A DNA stretch of 64,000 bases from Candidatus Terraquivivens yellowstonensis (GTDB taxonomy: Archaea > Thermoproteota > Nitrososphaeria_A > Caldarchaeales > Wolframiiraptoraceae): NCBI GenBank assembly GCA_023539445.1, contig JAKCEW010000001.1, forward strand, positions 1 through 64,000, written 5' to 3'. The notes beneath the pieces are model-generated. The model searched no databases and was not told the DNA's origin. It worked only from the letters and a program-made list of their open reading frames with translations. The position numbers and the translations under genes are program-made. Positions 23,939-31,475 of this stretch are shown one piece after another; positions within the stretch are counted from its first letter, which is position 1; the number at the start of each line of letters is the position of its first letter.

Positions 23939-24634
23939 TTATCTGATTACGGGCTTCTTACAGCTTGGACATATACCGTTTAACTTTACCCAAATGTCGA
24001 TGCAACCTTTATGGAATAACGTTTGACAGTTGCTGCACATAACAGTAGTTTCTGGGTCCAGCTCTTGATAACATATACCGCAAATTGCACCGGGAGGCAC
24101 ATCTGTTGCATGCAGTAATTCAACAGCCTCTTCAACAGCCGGGACTGAAGTTTCAAGAGAAGGAGGTACTGTATGAGGTAGCACTTCAATCCTGATAGGG
24201 GTGGTTATTATAGTGACGGCAGGAACGAACATTGCTATTGCCGAAAGATAGGACATGAACATTCCTATTTCTAAATGTCCCTTTACCTGCAACGCAGGTA
24301 TTACTACAAAATGTGCATAAGCTGGCGATGCAATAGCGAGAAGGGCTCCGACAAGCGCAGTGGCTCCGACGAGCCACTTTGCTGTCATTATATTTGATGA
24401 GGTGGAGGACAGCAAAAGCGCGATTCCACAAACTATACCGCCAGCAATTGACATGAAAAGAGACTCAGTGATGATGTATCCTTGTATGGGAGTTGTGGAC
24501 ATGGTGTCTGATATTACGGTGTACCATGACATGAGTAGCGTGAGGATATGAACTGCACCAATTCCGGCCACGATTAGTGCTAGTTTAAAAAACCGCCCCA
24601 ACACCGCTTGGGATGAAACCTCCAAACCCACCAC
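23939..24634 (-). CDS. Four-TM membrane protein with C-terminal C4HC3 RING-type finger; candidate membrane E3
   Basis: 231 residues. Four hydrophobic spans lie at about 15-41, 53-77, 83-110 and 122-148, then a Pro/Val/Glu linker, then a RING-like finger at about 185-228. The ligand order is C-x2-C-x11-C-x2-C-x4-H-x2-C-x10-C-x2-C, C4HC3 as in RING-CH/PHD types. The small RING protein of the ubiquitin operon has the same spacing except for one residue and shares HKxCxxxW and CPxCK(K/R)PV. Eukaryotic membrane E3s of the MARCH/Doa10 type also join TM segments to a C4HC3 RING. It is separated from the ubiquitin operon only by a coiled-coil gene. A ligase role for the archaeal ubiquitin-like system is inference. 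Confidence 0.82.
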   Translation of the reverse strand: MVGLEVSSQAVLGRFFKLALIVAGIGAVHILTLLMSWYTVISDTMSTTPIQGYIITESLFMSIAGGIVCGIALLLSSTSSNIMTAKWLVGATALVGALLAIASPAYAHFVVIPALQVKGHLEIGMFMSYLSAIAMFVPAVTIITTPIRIEVLPHTVPPSLETSVPAVEEAVELLHATDVPPGAICGICYQELDPETTVMCSNCQTLFHKGCIDIWVKLNGICPSCKKPVIR

Positions 24635-24772
24635 TCACTTTATTGTTAGAAATTTTTTATTTATTAAATATTTTTAGTTAGTGATTAATTGAGACTTGTT
24701 TTAAAATTTGATACTTCGCTTGCGCCCTGTATACTTTTTATACGAGCTTTATGTAAGACTTTGTGAGCTAAA

Positions 24773-25612
24773 ATGGGTTTTCTTGGAGGAAAGTCCAAAG
24801 AAGAGATCCTTAACGAGTTTAGAAGAGAGTTAGATGAGCTCAGGCTTCAGCTTGAGGAGAGGATAGATAATAGGATTAGTTCGCTTGAAAGAGCACTCAT
24901 TGAAGTTTCAGAAAACGTTAGAACACTTGCAAAAGAAAAAACATTTCCAGAAGAGTTCCTAGCGAGAGTAAGCGAGGCAGCAATGAGTGCAGAGAGTGTC
25001 GTTAAGGAGTTGAAAGTCATAAGAGAATACAAGGAATGGTTCGATTCCATCAAAGAAGGGCTTAACGATGTTTTAGAGTTGCTTTCACGAGAGAGGTCGA
25101 TGCTCAGGGAAGATGTGGAAAGGTTGATTAAAGAAAAAAGCGAACTTGAGGTTCTCAAAAACGAACTAAGAAAGTGGAAGGCAGATCTTGACGAGAAAGA
25201 GCACAAGCTATCAAACTTTAACGCATATGTTAAGGAGCTTGAGGATAAGAAAAACAGAATAGAGGCGGAGCTTAAGGATCTATCCCAACGTTACTTGACG
25301 TCCTTAGAAGAAATGCTACATAAGATTGATGAGGAAGTAAATAAGATAGATCGCATGTTTAAGCTAAAGGAGATAAGGCTTGAGAGGATTGCGAGAAAGG
25401 AGAGAGAATTATCGGACGCTCTTATGAGGATAAAGGAACGTGAAGAGATGATGCGCGAGCTAGAAAATAAAGTGCGAGAGATGAATGAAGAGATCTCCAA
25501 GCTAGAGGCAAAGAAAACAGAATTGTTAAATGATATAAACGAGCTTACAGAGCGCAAAGCAAATTTGGAAAAGTTGGTGGGAGAATTTAGAAAAGCTATA
25601 CTTACTCCTTAA
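24773..25612 (+). CDS. Long coiled-coil protein
   Basis: 279 residues starting MGFLGGKSKEEI, ATG about 35 nt after a TTTTTATA box. From residue 10 to the end it is an almost unbroken charged heptad pattern (ELDELRLQLEERIDNR, ELEDKKNRIEAELKDL, ELENKVREMNEEISKLE), with one likely break near residues 60-75. No globular domain, TM or signal. It sits between the membrane RING gene and the ubiquitin operon. Its end overlaps the end of the small coiled-coil gene of that operon by 4 nt, tail to tail. Function unknown; a scaffold or tether is plausible. Confidence 0.75.
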   Translation: MGFLGGKSKEEILNEFRRELDELRLQLEERIDNRISSLERALIEVSENVRTLAKEKTFPEEFLARVSEAAMSAESVVKELKVIREYKEWFDSIKEGLNDVLELLSRERSMLREDVERLIKEKSELEVLKNELRKWKADLDEKEHKLSNFNAYVKELEDKKNRIEAELKDLSQRYLTSLEEMLHKIDEEVNKIDRMFKLKEIRLERIARKERELSDALMRIKEREEMMRELENKVREMNEEISKLEAKKTELLNDINELTERKANLEKLVGEFRKAILTP

Positions 25613-25920
25613 TCTTTTCTAAGAGTTTTCTCCAAAGTTTCAATCAAACTATTGAAGGCCTCTATAAGCGAATCTATATGTGCAAGTATCTGATCTTGGC
25701 CTTTCTCTAGAGCCGCTAATCTGCTTTCCAATCTGTTTAATAAATCGGTGCTAGGCATTTTATTTTCAAGCGATTGAACCTTACTTGAGATTTCTTCAGC
25801 TTCCTCATGGACCATGGAAATTGCTTCAGCTAATTTCTTGACAGTATTGAGCGATGCCACTTTTCCAGCAGGCGTATCTACGTACTCAAGATCTATTACA
25901 AACTCTTCTTCCTCGCTCAT
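25609..25920 (-). CDS. Small acidic coiled-coil protein, last gene of the ubiquitin-like operon
   Basis: 103 residues. The N-terminal 25 residues are acidic and beta-like (MSEEEEFVIDLEYVDTPAG). The rest is a heptad coiled coil with two stretches (VKKLAEAISMVHEEAEEI and LNRLESRLAALEKGQDQIL). Its ATG overlaps the stop of the small RING gene (ATGA), so it is translated with that operon. No known ubiquitin-system family recognised. Operon position suggests it helps or anchors the conjugation machinery. Confidence 0.75.
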   Translation of the reverse strand: MSEEEEFVIDLEYVDTPAGKVASLNTVKKLAEAISMVHEEAEEISSKVQSLENKMPSTDLLNRLESRLAALEKGQDQILAHIDSLIEAFNSLIETLEKTLRKD

Positions 25921-26075
25921 ACTACCATCTCCAGCACTGGCCTCTTACATATCGGACAGGCATTCCTTATACTTAACCAGCTATCAAAACACGCCTTATG
26001 ACCTACCGTTCCGCAATGAGGACATGTTGTTGTAGCAACACCCTCACTAATTTCGGAGGCACAAATCGGGCACAT
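25917..26075 (-). CDS. Small RING-finger protein, candidate E3 of the ubiquitin-like system
   Basis: 52 residues from ATG at 26075, which has a GGTGA ribosome site 5 nt upstream. A TTG start at 26147 would add 24 residues and overlap the E1 gene by 23 nt. Practically the whole protein is a zinc finger: C-x2-C-x12-C-x2-C-x4-H-x2-C-x10-C-x2-C, a C4HC3 RING-type order. Small RING proteins are known partners in the 'Ca. Caldiarchaeum' ubiquitin operon, where they activate transfer from E2. It lies downstream of E1 and overlaps the coiled-coil gene. Confidence 0.88.
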   Translation of the reverse strand: MCPICASEISEGVATTTCPHCGTVGHKACFDSWLSIRNACPICKRPVLEMVV

Positions 26076-26124
26076 CCTGCTCACCGTCTTAGTTTTTGTC
26101 CAAATCCACTTGCCTACACAAGTC

Positions 26125-27315
26125 TCATTTCTTACCACTATTCTCAATAAAGCTCACCTTTATGGGTATTGGCATGTACCGCCTACTCGTGTGGATATAC
26201 AATATGTCGTCGCTTTTAATGTTTATCTCTGACAGCTTTTGATCGTCTTTTAATATCCATTTTTTATACTGGATTTCGGGGTCCGGGATGCTAAATAAAG
26301 CACTTACCTTCTCCTTCAGATTCCATACACAGTCATCGGAATTGGCTGTTATCTCGATTGGTTCTCCTCCTTGCATAACATCACCGCAGACAAAGCAATC
26401 CTCCCTTCTTTTTAAAGGAACTTTGGTTAACCTTTGCGATGCACCATCGTATACTATAAGATGCTTTGTTACCTTTCCGATGCTCCCACCATGTATTATT
26501 TTTAGCACTTCTAAAGATGCCACACCCGATATAACTGATGCCCCTCCTTGAATCGCCGGCAACTTAGGCTTTAACAGATCCCTTAGTCTGATTATCTCTT
26601 CAGAAATTTTGCTATGCTCTTTTTGGAGCCTTTCTATCGGCGTGTATTTAAGGTCGTAAATTGTTTTTATACCCATAGAAAATAGTTCTTTAACAAGCTC
26701 GAAAGGTACCTCAATTTTGTTTTTCCTTAGGTCCTCGGCGAGGTCCTCTGGTTTACGTCTTCTGAGCGTACATTCGGCCAACTGCGTGTCCTTAGGGATT
26801 AGGGCGTCACCATGACATTCAAGACATGCCGTTTCTCCTGGTATTACAACCTGCACATTTCCGTATAGACCTTCGATTGCTGTGTCAACAAGCGGTTTCT
26901 TAAGTTCGACGGCAAGCGAGTTAAGCCACCTTCTCGTTGCCCAGTTGTCTAAGCAGGAGCAAAAAACATCCACATCTTTCAGCAAAGATTCATCAAACTT
27001 TCTTAAGTCCTCATAATAAGCATCAACCTTAACGTAGGGGTTTATCTTCTGAAGCTTCTCTTTGGCAACAATGGCTTTTGGCAAGCCTATATCAGAATCC
27101 TCAAAAAGCATTTGACGGTTAAGGTTCGAGAGTTCTACCACGTCGTTATCAACCAAGATTAGCTTGCCGATTCCTGCGAGGCAGAGGTTCTTTGCCAACT
27201 CGCAACCCGTCGCGCCCACGCCCGCTATTAAGACCGTTGAGTTCGAGACCTTCCACTGATTCCAGCCGCTGATTCTTATCTGCCTGTCATATCTTTCTAG
27301 CAGGTATGGCTCCAT
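26125..27315 (-). CDS. E1-like ubiquitin-activating enzyme
   Basis: 396 residues. Adenylates the modifier C-terminus and holds it as a thioester. The nucleotide-binding loop is GVGATGCEL (32-40), followed by DNDVVELSNLNRQ (56-68), diagnostic of ThiF/MoeB/E1 enzymes. Zinc is held by C164/C167 and C307/C310. The likely catalytic Cys is C182 in AECTLRRRKP, resembling the Cys-Thr motif of eukaryotic E1. After the zinc pair, residues about 318-380 look like a ubiquitin-fold domain (NLKEKVSALFSI, then DDILYIHT), the part that recruits E2. This eukaryote-like order goes beyond bacterial MoeB. It lies 92 nt downstream of E2 in the operon. Confidence 0.93.
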   Translation of the reverse strand: MEPYLLERYDRQIRISGWNQWKVSNSTVLIAGVGATGCELAKNLCLAGIGKLILVDNDVVELSNLNRQMLFEDSDIGLPKAIVAKEKLQKINPYVKVDAYYEDLRKFDESLLKDVDVFCSCLDNWATRRWLNSLAVELKKPLVDTAIEGLYGNVQVVIPGETACLECHGDALIPKDTQLAECTLRRRKPEDLAEDLRKNKIEVPFELVKELFSMGIKTIYDLKYTPIERLQKEHSKISEEIIRLRDLLKPKLPAIQGGASVISGVASLEVLKIIHGGSIGKVTKHLIVYDGASQRLTKVPLKRREDCFVCGDVMQGGEPIEITANSDDCVWNLKEKVSALFSIPDPEIQYKKWILKDDQKLSEINIKSDDILYIHTSRRYMPIPIKVSFIENSGKK

Positions 27316-27407
27316 TTACAGCCTGAAAGTTTATTCGAATGATATAATAACATTTAGGCTGAAACTTAAAAGGGACATGGTAAAACCATGAAAGCATGAA
27401 ATTTTGA

Positions 27408-27923
27408 CTACATTCGCCACTTTAGCTTTTTCTCAAATACCTTTTCTGGGGTTGCATAAAGCTGTATGTAGTACCTAACCCTATTGAAAAAAACGTCGGG
27501 CCTATATTTCATTTCATAAGCCGCTATCGAGTTAAGCGGGTCGTCTGGGTTTGGATTGGCTAATAGATTCTGGAGTGCCTCAACAATGTTCACGAGGTAC
27601 AACCCAGGTCTCCAGTCATCTTTAAAAATGGATTCGCATATCCTAGCAGGAACCTCGTCTGTAAAATTAGGATGCCATACCCTTGTATGCCAGATAACAT
27701 TTGGCGGCACGTATGGGTATGCCCTTGGTATTTTTATCTCTACCTTAAAGTACCCACCCTCATAATACCCAGAGCCCACTATCACACCTGTATAGTGTGT
27801 CAGGTCACCATCAACTATGTCGAATAATGGAGGGTCGCGCTCCTGCATCAATCTATACTCTACGGCCAACCTCTTATTCCATAGAGGTTCGGGTAATTCT
27901 GAGTAAGTCTCCAGAGGTGCCAC
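27408..27923 (-). CDS. E2-like ubiquitin-conjugating enzyme
   Basis: 171 residues from GTG at 27923. UBC fold: N-terminal helix (WNKRLAVEYRLMQ), strands YTGVIVGSGYYEGGYFKVEIKIP, then YPYVPPNVIW, the HPN motif (84-86) and the active-site Cys96 in ARICESIFKDDW, followed by the conserved W-x-P and LQNLLANPNPDDPLN. Accepts the modifier from E1 and passes it to substrates, probably with the RING proteins. The first 50 nt overlap the end of the modifier gene in another frame. No ATG exists before helix 1, which supports the GTG start. Confidence 0.95.
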   Translation of the reverse strand: MAPLETYSELPEPLWNKRLAVEYRLMQERDPPLFDIVDGDLTHYTGVIVGSGYYEGGYFKVEIKIPRAYPYVPPNVIWHTRVWHPNFTDEVPARICESIFKDDWRPGLYLVNIVEALQNLLANPNPDDPLNSIAAYEMKYRPDVFFNRVRYYIQLYATPEKVFEKKLKWRM

Positions 27924-28155
27924 CCCCCACCGTTCTTGTTATGATGACCAGTTTGTCGCCTTCTGATATACCTAAGTCAGTAAGTGTTTCCGTTTCTTTT
28001 AAAGCTCTACCCTTGTAAGTTAAGTATGTAGTGTCTGGCGGAAGTTTCTTAATCGCACAGACCTTAGCCTTAATTGCCCCTATTGTTGCATTTGGAGAAA
28101 CTTCTAACTCTAGAGGGCTACCACCACCGACTGCAGGTATAACCTTGATTTTCAT
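27874..28155 (-). CDS. Ubiquitin-like modifier with C-terminal extension
   Basis: 93 residues, beta-grasp fold: MKIKVIPAVGG strand, helix TIGAIKAKVCAI, strand TYLTYKGRAL, the ubiquitin-like turn ETLTDLGISEGDKLVII, then GGG at 77-79. Unlike mature ubiquitin it continues for 14 residues beyond the Gly run, so it must be trimmed to expose Gly-Gly before activation, plausibly by the divergent Rpn11-like protease. First gene of the leftward operon; ATG at 28155 with a GGGGG ribosome site. Its 3' end is shared with the E2 start. Confidence 0.93.
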   Translation of the reverse strand: MKIKVIPAVGGGSPLELEVSPNATIGAIKAKVCAIKKLPPDTTYLTYKGRALKETETLTDLGISEGDKLVIITRTVGGGTSGDLLRITRTSME

Positions 28156-28349
28156 AAGTCTTTAACCCCCATTGGCATTCTATTTGTAACATATTTAAGT
28201 ATTAACTTTTTAAAGCAGTTAGGGGTTACGTATAGACAACGCCGGGAATTCCTATATATTTTGGGCGCATTACGTTATAGGGCATCTAACGACTCCATTA
28301 ACCATTTCAAACGTTAATTAATATGGTTAAACACTAATACGCAGGTTCC

Positions 28350-28985
28350 ATGAGGGCACGCATTTATCCTCTAGCTCTTGGTAAGATACTTCATCATGCT
28401 ATTAGTAACATTAATCAAGAAGTTGCAGGGTTAATGGTGGGAAAAGTAGTATCGGACGTTGTTGAGGTCTGGGATACCGTTACTGGTCCTCAACAGAGCA
28501 CGCCTGCATACGTTAAGCTCGAAGAGAATGTTATGGCCTTGGTTGCTGAAGTTTTGATAGAAAACCTTCCAGACCTATACATAGTTGGCTGGTATCATTC
28601 ACATCCGGGTTTAGATGTCTTTATGTCACCTATAGATGTCGAGACGCAAAAAGCCTACCAAACCATGTTTCCTAAGGCCATAGCGTTAGTTGTTGATCCC
28701 CTACAATTTAGCGCCAGCTGGAAAGTCTCGGACCTAAAGATCGGCGTGTTTAGAATAGATAAAAATGGAAAGGTCGTGCCAGTAAGGTTCACGCTTGGTT
28801 TACAACGGCGTAAAGTCCTTGAAAGCACGCTGGTAGGTCTCCAAATGCTTGATTTGATTCCTAGGAAAGCCGACGTGGCTGATGAGGAGAGTGTAAAGAC
28901 TAGTACCGCCAAAATGCTTGACCTTGATCATATAGTAAAGTTTTTTAGCAAAACCAAGAAACTTTTACCAAGTAGGAAGGGATGA
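28350..28985 (+). CDS. Rpn11-like JAMM metalloprotease (deubiquitinase type)
   Basis: 211 residues. The zinc site is complete: Glu24 in NQEVAGLMVG, then H83-x-H85 in GWYHSHPG, Ser93 and Asp96 in MSPID. The HSHPGLDVFMSPID loop is the Rpn11/CSN5 style, unlike the bacterial RadC or Mec+ type. Such enzymes cleave isopeptide bonds and, in this system, should also process the modifier precursor. Transcribed divergently from the modifier gene across a 194-nt promoter region. The C-terminal 50 residues are helical and basic. Confidence 0.94.
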   Translation: MRARIYPLALGKILHHAISNINQEVAGLMVGKVVSDVVEVWDTVTGPQQSTPAYVKLEENVMALVAEVLIENLPDLYIVGWYHSHPGLDVFMSPIDVETQKAYQTMFPKAIALVVDPLQFSASWKVSDLKIGVFRIDKNGKVVPVRFTLGLQRRKVLESTLVGLQMLDLIPRKADVADEESVKTSTAKMLDLDHIVKFFSKTKKLLPSRKG

Positions 28986-29035
28986 AATTAGATGCGGACT
29001 CCTCAAAGACTAAGGATTAGCTGGGAGGGGCCATA

Positions 29036-29833
29036 ATGCCAAAAAAGATAGTTATAAAGTTTAAGGAAGAAAAAATGGCGAAGGACGTAGTGGAAGAGAC
29101 CTCTCAGGTAGAACCTGAGGTGAGTACTGCAGAAATTGAGACGAAAATTCAAGCAAAACCGCCTGAAAGTATCGCTGCACCTAAAGATCTTGAGGCATCT
29201 ATTGTGAAAGAAGCTTTCGAAGGATACGACGCACTTATGGCAAAGTTACAAGAAATAAAGATACGGGAACAAATATTCCAAAAGATGCTTCTGGAGCAGG
29301 ACATCAGTATAGCAACTATCAAAGAGATATTGTCAAGATGGAATGCGATGAGGGAGCAAGTAATTGGTGAGTCGGCATCCTTGATTGAAAAAATTAATGC
29401 TGCTAAGAGTAAACTGGAAACAGAGTTTTCCAATATTGAGACAGATTTATACATCTCGGTCGTCGAATTGGATACGCTGAAATATAAGGAAAGTTCGAAC
29501 ATCCCTGTACCTCAGGAGCTTAAAGCAGGCTTAGAAACAAAAATCACAATCCTCAGACAAGAACTTTCCGAAAAGAAAAAGAAAATTAAAGAGTTGGAAG
29601 AAATGGTTAAGACGGTTACCGAGTTACCGAAAAAAATTCACTCCTTGACGACGTACACTGAGCTTGCTGACAAACTTTACGAAGAGCTGAAGGAAAAGCA
29701 TGGGGCGAAGTTTGGCCCAAGGGTTGACGAGTCTTTACAAAAAAATATAGAAAACATCATGCAGTCTTTGGGCATACCTAGGGAATATGCAATAATACTT
29801 ATCTGGAAGGAGGCGCAAGCCCCCGCCAGCTAA
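29036..29833 (+). CDS. Coiled-coil protein downstream of the Rpn11-like gene
   Basis: 265 residues; ATG preceded by a strong GGGAGGGG site 6-7 nt upstream, 50 nt after the protease stop, so both are probably one operon. A basic N-terminus (MPKKIVIKFKEEK) and a Pro/Glu-rich stretch precede a long helical coiled coil (about residues 60-215, e.g. LRQELSEKKKKIKELEEMV). A small C-terminal helical part follows (IMQSLGIPREYAIILIW). No family recognised. Neighbourhood suggests a link to the ubiquitin-like system, not proven. Confidence 0.72.
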   Translation: MPKKIVIKFKEEKMAKDVVEETSQVEPEVSTAEIETKIQAKPPESIAAPKDLEASIVKEAFEGYDALMAKLQEIKIREQIFQKMLLEQDISIATIKEILSRWNAMREQVIGESASLIEKINAAKSKLETEFSNIETDLYISVVELDTLKYKESSNIPVPQELKAGLETKITILRQELSEKKKKIKELEEMVKTVTELPKKIHSLTTYTELADKLYEELKEKHGAKFGPRVDESLQKNIENIMQSLGIPREYAIILIWKEAQAPAS

Positions 29834-29919
29834 CTCCCTTCATTTTAATTCAACTTTTAACGAATAAACACCATAAGAGTAAGAACCAAAAGCAACCATT
29901 AACATTATTTTATAGTGAG

Positions 29920-30363
29920 ATGATGGACGAAAAAGATTGGAAAATATTAAATGAACTTATTGAAGATGCTAGCCAAAGCGTCTCGGAACTTGCGATAAAA
30001 CTTAACATGCCGAGGACGACTGTTCAAGAAAGGATAAAGAAACTAAGGAGCAGGGGAATAATTAAAAAGTTTACTGTAATACCAGATTACTCAAAGCTCG
30101 GCAAGCCAGCTACGGCGTTTGTATTAATATCCTTTCTTCCAGGGGCAAACATTTCCCAGAAAAAACTTGGCGAGTACATAGCAACATTGCCCGATGTTCA
30201 TGAGGTTCACCTAATATCTGGCGAATGGGACATACTTTTGAAAGTAAGAGGGGAGTCGATACAATCAATAGGCGAACTCGTTATAGATAAGCTTAGGGCT
30301 ATTGAGGGGGTTGGTAAGAGCATGACGTGCGCATCGTTTCTTACGATTAAAGAGGAGTTCTGA
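29920..30363 (+). CDS. Lrp/AsnC-family transcriptional regulator
   Basis: 147 residues. The N-terminal winged helix has the expected helices (DWKILNELIEDASQSVSELAIKL and RTTVQERIKKLRSRGII), followed by a RAM ligand-binding domain (AFVLISFLPGANI to CASFLTIKEEF) that usually senses amino acids and makes octamers. Standard length. The zinc-ribbon gene and RecA-like ATPase follow on the same strand, with short gaps. Confidence 0.92.
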   Translation: MMDEKDWKILNELIEDASQSVSELAIKLNMPRTTVQERIKKLRSRGIIKKFTVIPDYSKLGKPATAFVLISFLPGANISQKKLGEYIATLPDVHEVHLISGEWDILLKVRGESIQSIGELVIDKLRAIEGVGKSMTCASFLTIKEEF

Positions 30364-30369
30364 TGGTGT

Positions 30370-30624
30370 GTGAAAACTCTAATATGTCCCGTCTGTAAAA
30401 GCGATAAAGTTAACTTATACTTGGGTGGATATGCAGGAATACTGTATCGATGTGCCTCATGTGGCTACGTCGGACCGGTAGTGATTGAGGTTGATGATCT
30501 AGACGCATTAAGGGAGCTTGAGGAATTATCCAAAAAGACGGGGACGTATCCAGCTGAAAAGGAGCATGTGGAGGACGACAGTAAAGCCCCAACAAAGAAA
30601 AGTAGGCGAGGGGGTGTTAAATAG
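30370..30624 (+). CDS. Zinc-ribbon protein with charged tail
   Basis: 84 residues from GTG at 30370, 6 nt after the regulator stop. Two CxxC pairs (CPVC near residues 6-9, CASC near 28-31) form a zinc ribbon. An acidic helix and a basic tail (TKKSRRGGVK) follow. Known small archaeal zinc ribbons of this shape have unknown roles. Co-transcribed with the Lrp regulator. Confidence 0.75.
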   Translation: MKTLICPVCKSDKVNLYLGGYAGILYRCASCGYVGPVVIEVDDLDALRELEELSKKTGTYPAEKEHVEDDSKAPTKKSRRGGVK

Positions 30625-30663
30625 CTTAAAAGTTAAAAAACAACTTAGTGCGTACTGTATGGA

Positions 30664-31413
30664 GTGATAAGTTTGCGAACATATACCCGTACCGGTATAG
30701 AAGGTATTGATACTATGTTAGAGGGGCGCGGTATACCGAAGGGGCACGTGGTACTAGTTCTCGGTCCGCCGGGTTGTGGTAAAACAACGCTTGGCATCCA
30801 GTTTCTTTACAACGGCGCCGTTAAATTTGGTGAAAACGGTATCCTAGTGCTCCTTGAGGAAGAGCCTGAGATGGTTAAGCTCAACATGTTAAGGTTTGGA
30901 TGGGATTTAGAAAGATTGGAGAATGAGAATAAAATTGCCATAATCGATGCTTCACCAATACGCTTCATAACAAAGAGCGTTAGCTTAGGTGAAGTAACCA
31001 TCGGGAGTAAGGAATTTCAGCTCATATCTTTGATAGAAAGGATAAAAAAGGAGTGCGAAAGGATAAATGCTAAAAGGCTCGTTATAGATACACTCTCGAC
31101 GTTCATATTACAGTACCCGGATGAAGTAGAAAGGAGGGAGGCCATTATTGACTTAGTTCGGGGCATAGCTCCATTAAATTGTACAACGTTATTGATTTCA
31201 GAGCTTACGCACTCATCAGCTGAGAGAAAGTATCAAATTGAAGAGTACGTCGCCCATGGTGTGATACTTTTGCAAAGATTTTTTAGGGCTGGCAGCCTCA
31301 TCCATGCTTTCATAATTGAGAAGATGAGGGGCGTGAATCATGACACCCAGCCGAGACCGTATAAGATAACACAAGATGGGATCGTTGTATTTCCTACGGA
31401 AGTCGTTTTCTGA
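30664..31413 (+). CDS. Single-domain KaiC-like / RecA-superfamily ATPase
   Basis: 249 residues from GTG at 30664. The opening TGIEGIDTMLEGRGIPKGHVV is the usual KaiC entry; Walker A is GPPGCGKTT, the acidic strand LVLLEEEPE follows, and Walker B is KRLVIDTLSTF. It lacks a second repeat, in contrast to the larger KaiC-like protein at 19108. The end (YKITQDGIVVFPTEVVF) is typical. Such proteins often act in signalling or in gas-vesicle/archaellum-type regulation; partner unknown. Confidence 0.87.
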   Translation: MISLRTYTRTGIEGIDTMLEGRGIPKGHVVLVLGPPGCGKTTLGIQFLYNGAVKFGENGILVLLEEEPEMVKLNMLRFGWDLERLENENKIAIIDASPIRFITKSVSLGEVTIGSKEFQLISLIERIKKECERINAKRLVIDTLSTFILQYPDEVERREAIIDLVRGIAPLNCTTLLISELTHSSAERKYQIEEYVAHGVILLQRFFRAGSLIHAFIIEKMRGVNHDTQPRPYKITQDGIVVFPTEVVF

Positions 31414-31475
31414 GGCGCTAAGGGAAAATTAATTTGTTGTTTATATAATACCAGAAATTTTGAAAACATAGCGGG

